DNA of 53,360 bases from Diplocloster agilis (lineage in GTDB: Bacteria; Bacillota; Clostridia; Lachnospirales; Lachnospiraceae), in contig NZ_JAHQCW010000040.1 of NCBI RefSeq assembly GCF_019042275.1, positions 1 through 53,360 on the forward strand. The letters run 5' to 3'. The notes beneath the pieces are model-generated. The model was not told the origin of the DNA and did not search any database. It saw only the letters and a program-made list of their open reading frames with translations. The position numbers and the translations under genes are program-made. Shown here piece after piece: positions 53,155 through 53,360 of this stretch (positions are counted from its first letter, which is position 1; every line of letters begins with the position of its first letter).

Positions 53155-53360
53155 AGGTTCTTCCTCGGGTTTGGGTATGCCCGCTGCTTAAGGCTGGGGT
53201 GCGTGTCAATGTCCCGGGATGCTCCGGGCAGCCGGATTCCTTTGTGTCTCCCTGGGAGCGTATAGGGCGGCTGAGCTCCCGCTTAGTGGAATCGGAAAGC
53301 CGGGTTCAGGATGCACGGCGGACTTCACGTCCGACGGGCAAGAGCCTCTGAACCGGGAAC
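53155..53360. repeat. Right-end copy of the GC-rich palindromic repeat
   Basis: 53155-53311 is an imperfect inverted copy of 67-206. 53326-53360 equals 1-35 exactly, in direct orientation. 53319-53339 recurs inverted in the terminator at 8246-8266. Nothing here codes. Confidence 0.75.

Noticed and set aside
1-53360. Plasmid, phage or complete circular element
   Set aside because: The shared 35-bp ends hinted at a circle, but the genes are core chromosome functions and there is no replication, integration or phage gene.

Overview
The window looks like a chromosome segment of a spore-forming, anaerobic Clostridia, most likely a Lachnospiraceae of moderate GC content. The grounds are the gene order (mraZ to ftsZ followed by spoIIGA and sigE; def-fmt-yugP-rsmB-rlmN-prpC-prkC-rsgA-rpe), a MurE with the DNPR motif of meso-diaminopimelate ligases, strong AGGAGG-type ribosome sites, TTG/GTG starts and a Spo0E-like protein. 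I cannot name genus or species.

Layout. 1-354 is a GC-rich repeat. 355-4533 holds a HAD phosphatase, a single-ORF fusion of a CPBP membrane protease with an aldose 1-epimerase-like domain, and a flotillin. 4782-8210 is a response regulator - ABC ATPase - ABC permease - histidine kinase module of the peptide-antibiotic sensing or resistance type. 8426-22695 is a nearly continuous housekeeping run: murE, priA, def, fmt, yugP, rsmB, rlmN, prpC, prkC, rsgA, rpe, ychF. 22929-23989 holds lgt and a 52-residue Spo0E-like protein. 24490-37977 is the division and cell wall cluster (mraZ, rsmH, ftsL, two class B PBPs, mraY, murD, ftsW, murA, divIB, ftsZ), and 38379-40005 is spoIIGA-sigE, preceded by a cluster of Spo0A-like boxes.

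Between sigE and the next conserved gene (an MBL/beta-CASP RNase at 51497) lies an accessory island, about 40.85-51.4 kb. It holds wreckage of an OppB/NikB-type permease and a methyltransferase, an AraC regulator, DUF2325, DUF3793, a shortened flavodoxin, a complete ECF transporter (MptD-type S, CbiQ-type T, fused double ATPase), and a pair of exporter-fold ABC half-transporters of the IrtAB/YbtPQ type. The two operons share a promoter layout that I read directly: 21-bp-spaced direct repeats overlapping the -35 position (probable AraC sites), a -10, a 5' stem-loop, then a GTTAGC-N4-GCTAAC palindrome next to the ribosome site (probable metal-repressor operator). This is best read as an iron, heme or metallophore acquisition locus under dual control; the substrate is inferred, not shown.

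The window is unusually rich in palindromic DNA: a 318-bp near-perfect palindrome after sigE, a 110-bp branched palindrome inserted with a 5-bp direct repeat inside the ECF operon, a 116-bp MITE-like inverted repeat, an array of five GGGACATGTCC sites at exact 21-bp pitch, and a dispersed repeat at both window ends whose 35-bp loop is identical at the two ends. The last fact suggests that the sequence is a contig broken at, or closed over, a repeat.
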